From the NCBI GenBank assembly GCA_003973375.1, contig QNYL01000314.1, positions 1 to 5,498 of the forward strand: a stretch of 5,498 nucleotides of DNA, given 5' to 3'. Source of the DNA: Flavobacteriia bacterium (GTDB taxonomy: Bacteria > Bacteroidota > Bacteroidia > Flavobacteriales > Flavobacteriaceae). The translations under genes were made by a program, and so were the position numbers. This document shows, one piece after another, positions 5,459 through 5,498 of this stretch. The stretch's first letter is position 1; each line of letters starts with the position of its first letter. The notes under the pieces are model-generated. The model was not told where the DNA came from and ran no database searches. It saw only the letters and a list, made by a program, of their open reading frames with translations.

Positions 5459-5480
5459 GGGACTTAATTTTCAGGATATA

Positions 5481-5498
5481 ATGGACGAAATCAAAAAT
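5481..5498 (+). CDS. Start of an unidentified rightward gene, cut off by the window edge
   Basis: Six codons, MDEIKN, run in frame from an ATG at 5481 to the edge. AGGA at 5473-5476, four bases before the ATG, is a plausible ribosome binding site and unusual for this window. A weak promoter-like sequence lies upstream. The gene would be divergent from sqr and share its 235-bp regulatory region. The product cannot be identified from six residues. Confidence 0.4.

Noticed and set aside
1..5498. CRISPR array, tRNA or rRNA gene, complete insertion sequence, phage gene
   Set aside because: No regularly spaced repeats, cloverleaf-like sequence, transposase or phage motif was seen on either strand.

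Overview
The window looks like a chromosomal piece of a Bacteroidota bacterium, most likely a flavobacterium. The DNA is AT-rich, genes lack clear Shine-Dalgarno sequences, and promoter-like sites fit the Bacteroidota -7 form TAnnTTTG. The nadC/rlmH pair and a YedI-type membrane protein also suit that group. The assignment is inference, because no marker gene is complete enough to name a genus.

The left part (1-2186) is housekeeping. A partial nadC (NAD synthesis) runs leftward off the window. It diverges from rlmH (23S rRNA pseudouridine methyltransferase), and the two share a 126-bp region with apparently overlapping promoters. A DUF808/YedI inner-membrane protein follows rlmH on the same strand. 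A perfect 9-bp hairpin with a U-tract on both sides (2201-2244) acts as a shared terminator between the two converging blocks.

The right part (2288-5245) is a leftward four-gene sulfur cluster. In transcription order it is: sulfide:quinone oxidoreductase (sqr); a cysteine-free DUF1641 protein; a 196-bp spacer with nested inverted repeats; a small TusE/DsrC-like protein keeping only the penultimate cysteine; and a DsrE2-like protein with its conserved cysteine. The likely reading is that SQR oxidises sulfide at the membrane into the quinone pool, and the two small thiol proteins bind or pass on the sulfane sulfur. No DsrAB, TusA, TusBCD, Hdr, rhodanese or persulfide dioxygenase gene is present here, so the final acceptor is unknown.

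Upstream of sqr is a 235-bp divergent region. It holds a good -7 box for sqr, a FNR/CRP-like dyad centred about 33 bp upstream of that box (an activator-like position), and, on the other strand, the first six codons of a gene that leaves the window at the right edge.
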